From Kordia sp965283645 (GTDB lineage Bacteria; Bacteroidota; Bacteroidia; Flavobacteriales; Flavobacteriaceae): a DNA stretch of 64,000 nucleotides. Shown here piece after piece: positions 9,820-18,695 of the stretch. Numbering within the stretch: the stretch's first letter is position 1; every line of letters starts with the position of its first letter. A program made the position numbers and the translations under genes. The notes below the pieces were generated by a model. That model had not been told where the DNA came from. It did not search any database and saw nothing but the letters and a program-made list of their open reading frames with translations. The stretch covers positions 2,542,001 to 2,606,000 of the forward strand of contig NZ_CBDIPG010000001.1 of the NCBI RefSeq assembly GCF_965283645.1, written 5' to 3'.

Positions 9820-10899
9820 TTATATAATTCTAGCTCCAGTATCTATAGATACTAAATACGCATTAACAGCGCCTGCATTTTTGATGCTGTCAATTACTTC
9901 TTGTTCTTTTCCTTCAGGAGCTATTGCTACGATGCTTCCACCTTTTCCTGACCCTACAATTTTTGCTCCTAATGCACCAACATTCATAGCTGCATCAATC
10001 ATGTTGTCAATTCTTGGAACTGTGATATGCAACAAGTCTCTCAATATTTCATGATGCTGATACATTAAACCGCCTATTTTTTTATAATCTAATGCTACTT
10101 TTTGAAATTCGAGTAATGCTTCTTGAGTAATCAAATAATTTAAAACAGCTGTACGAAAATACGGTTGTAACTCTGTCGTTAAATAGTTTTCATAGGTTTC
10201 TATATCATTCTTTTTGACGTTTCTTATAGTAAAACTTGCTTCAAATTCTTTTACCTTTTCAATAGATAGTATCGCATTTTCTTTTAATTCTTTGAGCGTT
10301 CCTAATGTGTCTTTGGGAATACCTGATTCACCAATAATTAGTCCTAGTAATTTTTTGGGAATGGTTTGATATGCTGCACTTTCGTCTGTTTCCAGATATA
10401 TAATATTACCTAAGCTAATACTGTATTGATCCATTTTTCCACCAGATGATTTTTGCTCTACAACTTCTGCTTCGTACGCGATTTGCGCTATCAATTCTTG
10501 CGTCACTTTTTGATCACAACCAAAAGCTTCAAGTAAAAACTGTACCCAAGCGACTACAACAGCAGATGAGCTTGAAAGTCCCGCGTTTATAGGAATTGTT
10601 CCTGTGATGGTAATGTCGTATCCTTTTGTTGGAATACAATTGTACTTTTTTAAAACTTTTAAAACCGCCAAAAAATGATCTCCAATAACATTTGTATTTT
10701 CATTTACAGCATCAATTTGTATTGTTCTTTGTTTGTCAATATCTGGTTTTGATATGTTGAAATATCTTGAATAGTTTTCTACCGCTACTAATTTTATGAA
10801 TTTATCAATGGCACAAGCAATAACTGGCAAACCTAAATAGTCTTGATGATCTCCAAAAAGACAGGTTCTACCAGAAGCTAATGATATTATTTTTTTCAT
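9820..10899 (-). CDS. GHMP-family sugar kinase (galactokinase-like)
   Basis: The N-terminal GRTCLFGDHQDYLG (about residues 10-23) resembles the galactokinase signature. GLSSSSA (107-113) is the GHMP ATP-binding glycine/serine loop, and GSGKGGSIVA near residue 327 is motif 3. Members phosphorylate a sugar anomeric hydroxyl or a similar alcohol in the cytoplasm. The 359-residue length is normal. Its ATG overlaps the stop of the GH109-type gene by one base (TAATG), and a nucleotidyltransferase follows, so a salvage step from free sugar to NDP-sugar is plausible. GalNAc or GlcNAc 1-kinase is an inference from context, not from specificity residues. Confidence 0.8.
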   Translation of the reverse strand: MKKIISLASGRTCLFGDHQDYLGLPVIACAIDKFIKLVAVENYSRYFNISKPDIDKQRTIQIDAVNENTNVIGDHFLAVLKVLKKYNCIPTKGYDITITGTIPINAGLSSSSAVVVAWVQFLLEAFGCDQKVTQELIAQIAYEAEVVEQKSSGGKMDQYSISLGNIIYLETDESAAYQTIPKKLLGLIIGESGIPKDTLGTLKELKENAILSIEKVKEFEASFTIRNVKKNDIETYENYLTTELQPYFRTAVLNYLITQEALLEFQKVALDYKKIGGLMYQHHEILRDLLHITVPRIDNMIDAAMNVGALGAKIVGSGKGGSIVAIAPEGKEQEVIDSIKNAGAVNAYLVSIDTGARII

Positions 10900-12257
10900 T
10901 AGTACGTGTTTTTAATCCAATTGTATGGTTTGCGTTTTACCCACATTCCCCTTGTGAAATCTGGAAAATCTTGCGGAGCGCCATTGTTTTCAATCGAAGC
11001 TTCAGAAAGTGGTGTAATTGCACTCCAAGCTGCGGCATCATACGCATCTAATGGTGGCGCAATGTTTTCTTTAGCCGATTCTACAAAAGCATTTAACACA
11101 AAAAAGTCCATGCCGCCATGACCAGAACCTGCGGCATATTCTCCGTATTTTTGCCATAATGGATGATCATATTTTTTGAGCCATTCGTCAGCAGCATCCC
11201 AACGATGCGGATCAGATTTTCCTTCTATGTAAATTCTGTTTCCATCTACTTCCCATAAGCCATTTGCACCTTGCACTCTAAAACCTAATGAATACGGTCT
11301 TGGTAAGTTGCAATCGTGCGTTACAATAATAGTTTCTCCTTTTGCAGTTTCTATCGTTGTGGTAATGACATCACCTTGCTTAAATTTTACTTTTGCATTC
11401 GGATGCTCTTCTCCTCCATGTTTTACAATATAATTATGAAGTCCAATAGCTTTTGAAGCATTGGATGTTAAGGATATAAAGCGATTTCCTCTATTTACAT
11501 CACACATGGTTGCAATGGGTCCAACACCGTGCGTAGGATATACATCTCCATTTCTTAGTACAGAATGTTGTGTACGCCATTTTGATTCTGAGATTCCTTT
11601 TTCGCCAAATTCAACACCTTTTCCGTACGGCGTTTTTCCATCATTTAGTTTTACAAAACGCAAATCATGTTGGTAACCGCATCTAAAATGCACCAATTCT
11701 CCAAACACATTTTGTCGTACCATATTAAGTACAGCCATTACATCTCGGCGATAGTTTACATTTTCCAGAATCATGAGATGAGAACCTGTAGCTTCATGTG
11801 TGTTTACTAAATCCCAACATTCTTCTAGTGTGTTTGCTGCAGAGACTTCTAAACCTGTATATTTTCCAGCTTTCATCGCAGCAACAGCCATTTTCGTATG
11901 CCATAACCAAGGTGTTGATATGATCACTGCATCTATTTCTTTTAAGTCTAATAGATGTTTATAATCATCATCAGATTTCCCAAATACCTTTGGTTTTTTA
12001 TAACCAGCTTCTTCTATATTTTTTAAGGCAATTTCTATTCGTTTTGGATCTATATCGCAGATGGCAGTCACTTCAATATCTTTTCGCTGTAAAGAGTTAT
12101 TTAAATGATTGGTTCCTCTGAGCCCAACTCCAATAAAGGCTAGTTTTAATTTTTGCTTGTTTGTATTTAGTATAGCCCCAAAAGCAATATTAGGAATTAT
12201 AGAAATACCTACTCCAGCGGTAGCTATTTTTTTTATGAAATTTCTTCTCGATTTCAT
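10899..12257 (-). CDS. Gfo/Idh/MocA protein, probable GH109 alpha-N-acetylgalactosaminidase
   Basis: A Tat-type leader (SRRNFIKK, residues 3-10, then a hydrophobic stretch) implies export after folding with bound cofactor. The Rossmann motif FIGVGLRGTNHL lies near residue 41. The middle sequence NYRRDVMAVLNMVRQNVFGE, the following CGYQHDLR, and THGVGPIA with DVNRGNRF are the pattern I know from GH109 enzymes, which hydrolyse alpha-N-acetylgalactosaminides by an NAD-dependent redox mechanism. The 452-residue length fits. The neighbours (GH20, sugar kinases) support a role in amino-sugar release. A plain dehydrogenase of the same superfamily is the alternative. Confidence 0.85.
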   Translation of the reverse strand: MKSRRNFIKKIATAGVGISIIPNIAFGAILNTNKQKLKLAFIGVGLRGTNHLNNSLQRKDIEVTAICDIDPKRIEIALKNIEEAGYKKPKVFGKSDDDYKHLLDLKEIDAVIISTPWLWHTKMAVAAMKAGKYTGLEVSAANTLEECWDLVNTHEATGSHLMILENVNYRRDVMAVLNMVRQNVFGELVHFRCGYQHDLRFVKLNDGKTPYGKGVEFGEKGISESKWRTQHSVLRNGDVYPTHGVGPIATMCDVNRGNRFISLTSNASKAIGLHNYIVKHGGEEHPNAKVKFKQGDVITTTIETAKGETIIVTHDCNLPRPYSLGFRVQGANGLWEVDGNRIYIEGKSDPHRWDAADEWLKKYDHPLWQKYGEYAAGSGHGGMDFFVLNAFVESAKENIAPPLDAYDAAAWSAITPLSEASIENNGAPQDFPDFTRGMWVKRKPYNWIKNTY

Positions 12258-12341
12258 ACTGTTTTTTGGTTTGGTTAAGATATCTATAAAACTAGGAAAT
12301 AATAAATTGGTATAGAAATGATGTTTTACTATTTGGGCAAA

Positions 12342-13205
12342 TTACAATTCGATATGAAAATTATCTTCACGTAAGTGATGAATTAAGTTTTCCATAGGTC
12401 GTCTCACAAAACTAGTTGCTAGCAATCCTTTTTTGCTGAGTTCACTATTTATAACATCTTTTCCGTGATAGGCAATAGAACCTACAAAATGTAATGGTAC
12501 TGTTTTGAGTTCTTCACGATATTGTAAAACGTGATTTTCTATAAATTTTGCCATGCCTTTAGCGAGCAACTTCGCAATGTATGGATGTTCTTCGTTTTCA
12601 AACATGAATTTTGCAAATTCGGCTAGGTACTTATTGGGCGTAGCAGATTTATATAATTTATCAACTACTTTTTTTTCTTTTACGTTAAATGTTGCACCAA
12701 ATGAAAGACGTAATTCTTTAGGCATTTTTTTATAGAAATAACCTCTTAAAAGCCTTTTTCCAAAGTAATTTCCACTGCCTTCATCCATGACTACATATCC
12801 TAATGAAGGTATTTTTGAGTGTGTTTTTTCGCCATCAAAATAGCAACAATTTGAACCTGTACCAAGAATACAAACTACAGCGGGTTCGTTTGTTGTTGCC
12901 CAGACTGCTGCCATGATATCTTCCCGTACTATAGATTTAGAGTTTTCAAAGAATGCGTTTAAAATATGCTTGATTTTATCTTGATTTTTTTTAGTACCAC
13001 AACCAGCGCCAAAGAAGCAAACTGAAGTAATTTTGTCTTTATGTTTAGAGAGTTTTGAGTTCTCAGTGATAATTTTTTGTAGTGCCTTTTTTGATAAAAT
13101 AGCTGGATTTAATCCTTTCGTTCTAATTCGTAAAGGTTGTTTTTCCTTGTTTTCATATACTATCCAATCACATTTTGTTGAACCACTATCTGCTATTAAT
13201 ACCAT
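12342..13205 (-). CDS. BadF/BadG-type N-acetylglucosamine kinase
   Basis: This ASKHA-fold kinase of 287 residues carries the phosphate-1 loop DSGSTKCDW (residues 6-14) and a second glycine-rich loop CILGTGSNC near residue 112. These are typical of the BadF/BadG/BcrA/BcrD ATPase family, which includes GlcNAc kinases that make GlcNAc-6-phosphate. In this locus such a product would feed deacetylation and deamination by the NagB fusion. No separate nagA is seen. It is 9 bp downstream of a small unknown gene and upstream of GH109, within the minus-strand operon. GlcNAc as substrate is inferred from family and context. Confidence 0.85.
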   Translation of the reverse strand: MVLIADSGSTKCDWIVYENKEKQPLRIRTKGLNPAILSKKALQKIITENSKLSKHKDKITSVCFFGAGCGTKKNQDKIKHILNAFFENSKSIVREDIMAAVWATTNEPAVVCILGTGSNCCYFDGEKTHSKIPSLGYVVMDEGSGNYFGKRLLRGYFYKKMPKELRLSFGATFNVKEKKVVDKLYKSATPNKYLAEFAKFMFENEEHPYIAKLLAKGMAKFIENHVLQYREELKTVPLHFVGSIAYHGKDVINSELSKKGLLATSFVRRPMENLIHHLREDNFHIEL

Positions 13206-13214
13206 TTTTTACGT

Positions 13215-13523
13215 TTAAATTTTTGCTAATAGATTGTATACAGACATGATTTCATCAATCATATCAATCCCTTTTTGAAGCACTTTACTTTTTAAATGAA
13301 TTTCGGCAGTAACGGTATTGCCCTTTTCATCTCCGTTTTTAATATGAAACGTTCCTTCTGGAAAAAACACATGCAATCCATTTGATTCATCTTGTAGATA
13401 CAAATCAAATTCGCCACTTACCCAATTTAGAAACTTGTCATAACGCTTTGAAGATGAAAACGTAGTTTTTCGAATTAATTCATGATAAGGGCTTGTATAT
13501 GATATGTTGGTTTTGTTATCCAC
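13215..13523 (-). CDS. Small unknown cytoplasmic protein (102 aa)
   Basis: I do not recognise this protein. It has no signal peptide or membrane segment. The sequence has an amphipathic N-terminal half, a beta-like stretch with FFPEGTFHIKNG around residues 53-64, and a C-terminal helix. It is packed between the shortened LacI gene (11-bp gap) and the GlcNAc kinase (9-bp gap), and codon use looks like its neighbours, so I take it as a real operon member. A role in regulating or assisting the kinase is possible but unsupported. Confidence 0.6.
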   Translation of the reverse strand: MDNKTNISYTSPYHELIRKTTFSSSKRYDKFLNWVSGEFDLYLQDESNGLHVFFPEGTFHIKNGDEKGNTVTAEIHLKSKVLQKGIDMIDEIMSVYNLLAKI

Positions 13524-13534
13524 TTTTAGCTGTT

Positions 13535-14155
13535 TTAAGCACTTAAATTTAATTGCTCATTTTCAATTTTCCTCAATAGTTTCTGTACACAGTTTTGCCC
13601 TGTTTTAAATCCATCTTTCTCCGAAAAAGCATTGTTTTTAGGGACTTCATTTGAAGAAAATTTAATATTATTTTTTATGTACACTACTGGCAATCCCTTT
13701 TCTGTAATGCTTCTAATATGTGCTCCTTTTTTAGGTGTTGCAGTTTCTTTGATAGGAGAAAAAATCAATCCGTCAATAATATTACTTTCAGATAATAATT
13801 TGATATATGCAATTTCTTTTTTGTAATCATTACACGATTGGTATACCATAATTTTATAATCGTTTTTAGATGATTCTTCCGTAATTCCAATCAAAGAGTC
13901 TAGAAAGAAAGCATCTTTTAAATCTGGTAAAATCACGCCTAATATCAAACTTTTTCTATTGCGTAACGCAGACGCAATAATATTAGGTTTGTAGTTCAGA
14001 GACTTTGCTACTTGATGCACTTTGTCTTTGGTAGCATCACTTATTTCTGGACTATTGTGCAAGGCTTTTGAAACGGTAGAAATTGACAACTCTAAGATTG
14101 TTGCCATATCTTTTAGTGTAACACTTGTATGTTTTTTACTTGAGTTGTACATCAT
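13535..14155 (-). CDS. LacI-family regulator with internally shortened ligand-binding domain
   Basis: The N-terminal HTH is intact (VTLKDMATILELSISTVSKA, about residues 12-31), followed by the hinge helix KSLNYKPNIIASALR and the start of the periplasmic-binding-protein-like core (LILGVILPDLKDAFF). After about residue 155 (GLPVVYIKN) the sequence passes almost at once to what looks like the C-terminal GQNCVQKLLRKIENE helix. About 130 residues of the usual 335-345 are missing, including most of the second subdomain. The reading frame is nevertheless intact. It could be a truncated but DNA-binding repressor that no longer responds to sugar, or a decaying gene. It lies inside the PUL operon that it would be expected to control. 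Confidence 0.8.
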   Translation of the reverse strand: MMYNSSKKHTSVTLKDMATILELSISTVSKALHNSPEISDATKDKVHQVAKSLNYKPNIIASALRNRKSLILGVILPDLKDAFFLDSLIGITEESSKNDYKIMVYQSCNDYKKEIAYIKLLSESNIIDGLIFSPIKETATPKKGAHIRSITEKGLPVVYIKNNIKFSSNEVPKNNAFSEKDGFKTGQNCVQKLLRKIENEQLNLSA

Positions 14156-14157
14156 TT

Positions 14158-16209
14158 TTATTGTTTAATAAGATATTTTGCTTCACAATAAAACAATAGC
14201 TTTTGTAATGCATCAACAATGACTAACTCTGTATCAGCAAAAGGTTTTGTGAGTTGTTTGATATCATTTTTACATTGATCAACTTCTTCTTGCGTAATTT
14301 TTTTAGTTTGAAGTGAAGTATGTAACAACTCAGAAACTGCCGCTAAGTTTTTAGACAATGGTTTTAAAGGTTGTAGTATTGGATTTTTTGAGATTTCCAG
14401 GAATGCTTCATGATTCTCAGTCCATCTTACTAAATACGCATTAATTATTGAATAACTTTTAATGTCATTGGTGTCTGTAAATTTTGCTGTGTTTTTATTA
14501 AAAATTACAGCATCTTTTGCATCTACTACGCAAGCATCTGCAAATAGCGTAAAAGGAGAAAAAGATTTGTATTCTGTACCACCTTTGTTACGTGAATATA
14601 CTTTTAACGGTTCGCAAATATTTGATAAGGTAGTTAACGAACTGATGTCTTTACCCTTGGTCATGTTTCGCAAAATGACATCTTTGTTGCGAATGTGTGT
14701 GATTCCTAATTCTTCTAAGTATAGGCTTACTTTTTCAAGTCTGCGCAACATATCATCGATATTGTTTACTTCTTTTGCTGACCAGTACCGTTCTGCAATT
14801 GCTGCAGTTCTTGGCCAAATTCTTGAATCTATAGTCAACGGAGTTACCAATTCGCTCCACATCGTAGCTTCGGCTCCTAAAATTCGTGTGCGTTCTTCTT
14901 TTGTTAATACGGCATCACCAATTGGATCTACCGTATAATGATGTTTTACAGATAGCAATCGGTCAATATAATATCCATTTGAAAGTACTGTGTTATATCC
15001 TTTTTTGGCTGCTTCAATTAAGGTACTACTTTGTAAGCCTTCGTTAGTTCCTCTCCAAGAATGAATTACGGCTGTTGTAGGCATGGTTGGTGTCATAATT
15101 TCATCCCAACCCATCAACTTTTTACCTAACTTTTTCAAGATTTTTTCAAGTCTGATATTAAAAAAGGTTTGTAAATCATGATTTGTTTTTAGCTGTTGCT
15201 GCTTTTTAAATTTTTCAATCTCTTTATTTTCTGTCCAATGTTTTCCCTCGTTTTCATCACCACCTATATGAAAATATGCATCTGGGAATAAAGGTGCAAT
15301 TTCGGTAAATAGATTTTCCAAGAACACATAGGTTTCTTCTTTAATTGGATTTAAAGTTGGATTAAAAACTCCCGCATATCTTTCAATGCTATATTTGTAA
15401 TTGTCTTTACTTCCCAATTCAGGATACGCAGTTAATAGTGCAGAAGCGTGACCAGGAACATCAAATTCAGGAATGACTCTTATGCCTAAATCTGATGCAT
15501 ATTTCACTATATCTTTTATTTGTGCTTGTGTATAATACAATCCGTCTGATGCTAATTCTTGTAGTTTTGGATATGTATTAGATTCGACTCTAAATCCCTG
15601 ATCGTCTGTTAAATGCCAATGAAAAACATTTAGTTTTACGGAAGCCATGGCATCCAAATTTCGTTTTATTACTGCTATGGGTTGAAAATGTCTAGCAACG
15701 TCAATCATTAAACCTCTCCAAACAAATCTAGGAGTATCTTGAACGGTAACTCCTGGAAAGTAGTTTTCAGAATTGGTATGCATTGCTAGTTGTAATAAGG
15801 TTTCCAAAGCCCTTAAAGCACCAACATCCGTTTTTGCTTGTATCAAAACCTCATCATTTTTAATGTTTAACCTATACGATTCGTCTTGATGTATTGTTAA
15901 GTCTGATACTGTTTGAAAGTCAATTTTAATAGCAGCTTTTGGGTTTTTAACAGGAAAACCAGTATCTATAAAAACTCCTGTTCTTTCGGCTAGTCTTCTT
16001 AGGAACTTAGTGGCTGCTTTTTGTACTCTTCCTTCCGAATCTTTTCCAAGAATGACTAATGTAAGAGTTTCTTTTATCTTGAATTTAGAATTATTTTCCT
16101 GAATTTCTTGTGGCCAAGGCATTAAGTTATACTTCTTTGACAGTGTATGTTGAGAAGTTGCTAATTGACTAAAAAGTCCAATTATTATGATGAAAATAAT
16201 TCTATTCAT
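14158..16209 (-). CDS. GH20 beta-N-acetylhexosaminidase, exported
   Basis: An N-terminal signal peptide (MNRIIFIIIIGLFSQLATS) is followed by a GH20b-type domain (about residues 25-155) and the GH20 catalytic TIM barrel (about 160-500). The acid/base pair is Asp318-Glu319 in HIGGDENEGKHW. RGLMIDVARHF and NVFHWHLTDDQGF are family motifs. The enzyme removes terminal beta-GlcNAc or GalNAc with substrate-assisted catalysis. A C-terminal helical extension of about 150 residues follows. Without a lipobox it is probably periplasmic. It overlaps the upstream small lipoprotein gene by 4 bp (ATGA), which supports translational coupling. No chitinase is in the locus, so the substrate may be other amino-sugar glycans. 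Confidence 0.95.
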   Translation of the reverse strand: MNRIIFIIIIGLFSQLATSQHTLSKKYNLMPWPQEIQENNSKFKIKETLTLVILGKDSEGRVQKAATKFLRRLAERTGVFIDTGFPVKNPKAAIKIDFQTVSDLTIHQDESYRLNIKNDEVLIQAKTDVGALRALETLLQLAMHTNSENYFPGVTVQDTPRFVWRGLMIDVARHFQPIAVIKRNLDAMASVKLNVFHWHLTDDQGFRVESNTYPKLQELASDGLYYTQAQIKDIVKYASDLGIRVIPEFDVPGHASALLTAYPELGSKDNYKYSIERYAGVFNPTLNPIKEETYVFLENLFTEIAPLFPDAYFHIGGDENEGKHWTENKEIEKFKKQQQLKTNHDLQTFFNIRLEKILKKLGKKLMGWDEIMTPTMPTTAVIHSWRGTNEGLQSSTLIEAAKKGYNTVLSNGYYIDRLLSVKHHYTVDPIGDAVLTKEERTRILGAEATMWSELVTPLTIDSRIWPRTAAIAERYWSAKEVNNIDDMLRRLEKVSLYLEELGITHIRNKDVILRNMTKGKDISSLTTLSNICEPLKVYSRNKGGTEYKSFSPFTLFADACVVDAKDAVIFNKNTAKFTDTNDIKSYSIINAYLVRWTENHEAFLEISKNPILQPLKPLSKNLAAVSELLHTSLQTKKITQEEVDQCKNDIKQLTKPFADTELVIVDALQKLLFYCEAKYLIKQ

Positions 16210-16637
16210 TTTTTTAGTTTGATGTATTTTTCTATAATATATCTGTCAATATTAGCATCTTCAACTTTTTCAATTCCAGCTTGGATTAAGGTGTCTCCTT
16301 TAAGTTCAATAGTAAAAGAGAATTCCTGTCTTTTAAGTGCTTCAACAGCTGTAAAATTTAATATTTCTGTATAGTTTTTTCCTTTTAAAGTATACGTGCC
16401 TGCTCCACCATAAAAGTTTGTATTGCTATTATTTTCTTGATTGAAAAACGCAAAATGACTTTTATTTATAATCTTTACAAACGTTGTATTCGATAGGTCT
16501 TTTAGCTTGATAGTATCATTTTCTATAGTTTCTGCATACACCATTTTCCAAGTACCTTCTATATTTGTTGAAGCTTCTTTTTCAACACAACTATAAAGAC
16601 TGCATAGTAGTAAAAAAAGAAGTGTAATTTTCTTCAT
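16206..16637 (-). CDS. Small lipocalin-like lipoprotein
   Basis: A type II signal peptide (lipobox LYSC, Cys17) is followed by NIEGTWKMVYAE, a start seen in lipocalin-like and DUF4488-like lipoproteins of Bacteroidota that form a small beta-barrel. The 143-residue length suits this fold. It is encoded between the NagB fusion (3-bp gap) and GH20 (4-bp overlap), so it belongs to the operon. Function is unknown; binding of a small ligand or support of surface enzymes is possible. Confidence 0.65.
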   Translation of the reverse strand: MKKITLLFLLLCSLYSCVEKEASTNIEGTWKMVYAETIENDTIKLKDLSNTTFVKIINKSHFAFFNQENNSNTNFYGGAGTYTLKGKNYTEILNFTAVEALKRQEFSFTIELKGDTLIQAGIEKVEDANIDRYIIEKYIKLKK

Positions 16638-16640
16638 TTT

Positions 16641-18572
16641 TTAAAAATGATATCGTTTAAAAGCTTCTATTGCCGCATAATCAGCCAACCCTAAATCATT
16701 GTATTTTTTAGCAGTGAGTCTGTTTCTATCTTCAGCTCTCACCCAAAATTCTCTGGAATCGCCACCTTGAAACATGACTCCATCTTTTTGTGATTGATGA
16801 TAAAATATGGCATGTCGTTTTTTAAGTATTTGATCAGGACTCATCGGAACAGCCATTTCTATTTCATACGATTCCCATTCGTGCCAAGCACCACGATACA
16901 ACCAAACCCAACAATCATTCATATAATCATTTGTTTTTAATTGCTCTATGGCTATAAAAAGAGCATCTAAACATATTTTATGCGTTCCGTGCGGATCTGC
17001 TAAATCTCCAGCTGCATAAATTTGATGTGGTTTTATTTCGTCAATGATATCTTTCATTATTTGAATATCATTTTCTGTAAGATTACCTTTCTTTATAGTT
17101 CCTGTTTCATAAAATGGAAGGTTTAAAAAGTGTACGTTTTTATCTTTTAGCCCTAGATATCTGGTTGCTGCAAGTGATTCACTTTTTCGAATAGCTCCTT
17201 TTAACTTGCGGACATCTAATGAATCCATTAGGTCATTGTCTTTTTTGTTCTTTAAAAAGTTAATTATACCATTTACGTTTAAAGAAGTTGGTTCTAAATT
17301 TCTAGCGATTTCAGCAAATTTTAGTGCTTCTTCATCAGATACCGCTATATTTCCAGATGTCTGATACGCAACATGAACATCGTGTCCTTGCTCTACCAAT
17401 CGGTCAAATGTTCCACCCATAGAAATCACATCATCGTCAGGATGTGGACTAAATATGATGATTCTTTTTTTAGCAGGAAATGCACGTTCTGGTCTTTTGG
17501 AGTCATCTGCATTTGGTTTTCCTCCAGGCCAACCTGTAATGGTATGTTGTAACTTATTAAACATTTTTATATTCATGTCATAAGCAGAACCTTCTTCTGT
17601 TAAAAGGCCTGACATTCCATTGTCGTTGTAATCTTTGTCTGTTAGTTTTAGAAAAGGTTTTTCTAAAAGTTGACTTAACCAAACAACGGCTTTTAGTTTT
17701 AAGTTTTCTGTCCAAACACACGAAGTTACCAACCAAGGCGTTTTTACGCGTGTTAATTCGGCAGAAGCTTCTTTGTCTAATATAAATGTTGTGTTTTCGT
17801 GTTTTTGTAAGTAGGTAGCAGGCACATTGGCACTTATTTGACCTTCTATTGTTTCTTTAATAATACCACTTTTGTTAATTCCCCAAGCTAGAAGAACGAT
17901 TCTCTTCGCACTTAAAACAGTTCCAATTCCCATTGTAATGGCTTTTCTCGGCACATTGTCAATTCCTAAAAAAGAAGGCGCAGCATCAACTCGTGTTAAG
18001 TGATCTAAGGTAATGATTCGTGTTCCTGAATTTAAGTGTGAACCTGGTTCGTTGAATCCAATATGTCCTGTTCTACCAATTCCAAGCAATTGAAAATCCA
18101 ATCCGCCAATATCTTTTATTTTGAGTTCATAATCAATACAATATTGGTATAAATCTTCTGTGCTTATTTTGCCATCTGGAATGTTAATATTCTCAGGTAA
18201 AATATCTACATGATTAAAAAGATGTTCATGCATAAAGTAATAATAGCTTTGAATATTACTTTTATCCATAGGATAATATTCGTCTAGATTGAATGTAACT
18301 ACATTTGCAAAACTTAGGTTTTCCTCTTTGTGCATTCGCACTAATTCTTCATATACTTTTATAGGTGAAGAACCTGTAGCTAATCCTAAAACACAGGGTT
18401 TGTTTAAGAGTTCTCTTTCTCTTATCAAAGAAGCCATTTCTTGTGCAACAAGAATAGACGCTTCATTTGAGGTTTCAAAAATAACGTTGTGAATTTTTTC
18501 AAAACGTGTTTCTTCAAATTTTCCCGCTTTGGTGTACGAAATGTTTTTATAATTTGCGAAATCAACTTCCAT
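16641..18572 (-). CDS. nagB: Glucosamine-6-phosphate deaminase fused to PIG-L/LmbE deacetylase-like domain
   Basis: The first 270 or so residues are a NagB domain (LGLATGSSPIKVYEELV, then FNLDEYYPM, then LGIGRTGHIGFNEPG), which converts GlcN-6-P to fructose-6-P and ammonia. From about residue 365 a PIG-L/LmbE domain begins (FSPHPDDDVISMGGTF), a fold of zinc-dependent GlcNAc deacetylases. The fusion is known in Bacteroidota, and the second domain may replace nagA, which I do not see here. An in-frame ATG at 18650 exists, but it would run through a perfect hairpin; MEVDFANYKN at 18572, preceded by AAAGAAAGG, fits the family start. It follows susD after stacked inverted repeats. Confidence 0.92.
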   Translation of the reverse strand: MEVDFANYKNISYTKAGKFEETRFEKIHNVIFETSNEASILVAQEMASLIRERELLNKPCVLGLATGSSPIKVYEELVRMHKEENLSFANVVTFNLDEYYPMDKSNIQSYYYFMHEHLFNHVDILPENINIPDGKISTEDLYQYCIDYELKIKDIGGLDFQLLGIGRTGHIGFNEPGSHLNSGTRIITLDHLTRVDAAPSFLGIDNVPRKAITMGIGTVLSAKRIVLLAWGINKSGIIKETIEGQISANVPATYLQKHENTTFILDKEASAELTRVKTPWLVTSCVWTENLKLKAVVWLSQLLEKPFLKLTDKDYNDNGMSGLLTEEGSAYDMNIKMFNKLQHTITGWPGGKPNADDSKRPERAFPAKKRIIIFSPHPDDDVISMGGTFDRLVEQGHDVHVAYQTSGNIAVSDEEALKFAEIARNLEPTSLNVNGIINFLKNKKDNDLMDSLDVRKLKGAIRKSESLAATRYLGLKDKNVHFLNLPFYETGTIKKGNLTENDIQIMKDIIDEIKPHQIYAAGDLADPHGTHKICLDALFIAIEQLKTNDYMNDCWVWLYRGAWHEWESYEIEMAVPMSPDQILKKRHAIFYHQSQKDGVMFQGGDSREFWVRAEDRNRLTAKKYNDLGLADYAAIEAFKRYHF

Positions 18573-18610
18573 TAGTATGGCCTTTCTTTTTTTAAAATTA
18601 ACTTGTAGGG

Positions 18611-18659
18611 TTATACAACGAGAACCTAGATTCTCGTTGTATAATACCATATATGGTAT
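18611..18659 (-). promoter_or_regulatory. Stacked inverted repeats between susD and nagB
   Basis: A perfect 14-bp stem (TTATACAACGAGAA / TTCTCGTTGTATAA, 18611-18644, 6-base loop) is next to a perfect 16-bp palindrome ATACCATATATGGTAT (18644-18659). On the transcribed minus strand no T tract follows, so an ordinary terminator is unlikely. An mRNA-processing or stability hairpin that sets the susCD to downstream ratio, or an operator, are the main options. Confidence 0.6.
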
Positions 18660-18695
18660 AAACTAATTAAACATGAAATATATGAGAGCGTTTTT

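Noticed and set aside
14462..14938. 158-codon frame antisense to GH20
   Set aside because: GH20 has strong family motifs across this part, so the antisense frame is a shadow.
18573..18650. Longer N-terminus for the NagB fusion
   Set aside because: The extra 26 codons cross a perfect hairpin and palindrome and do not resemble NagB; the ATG at 18572 has a purine-rich site upstream.
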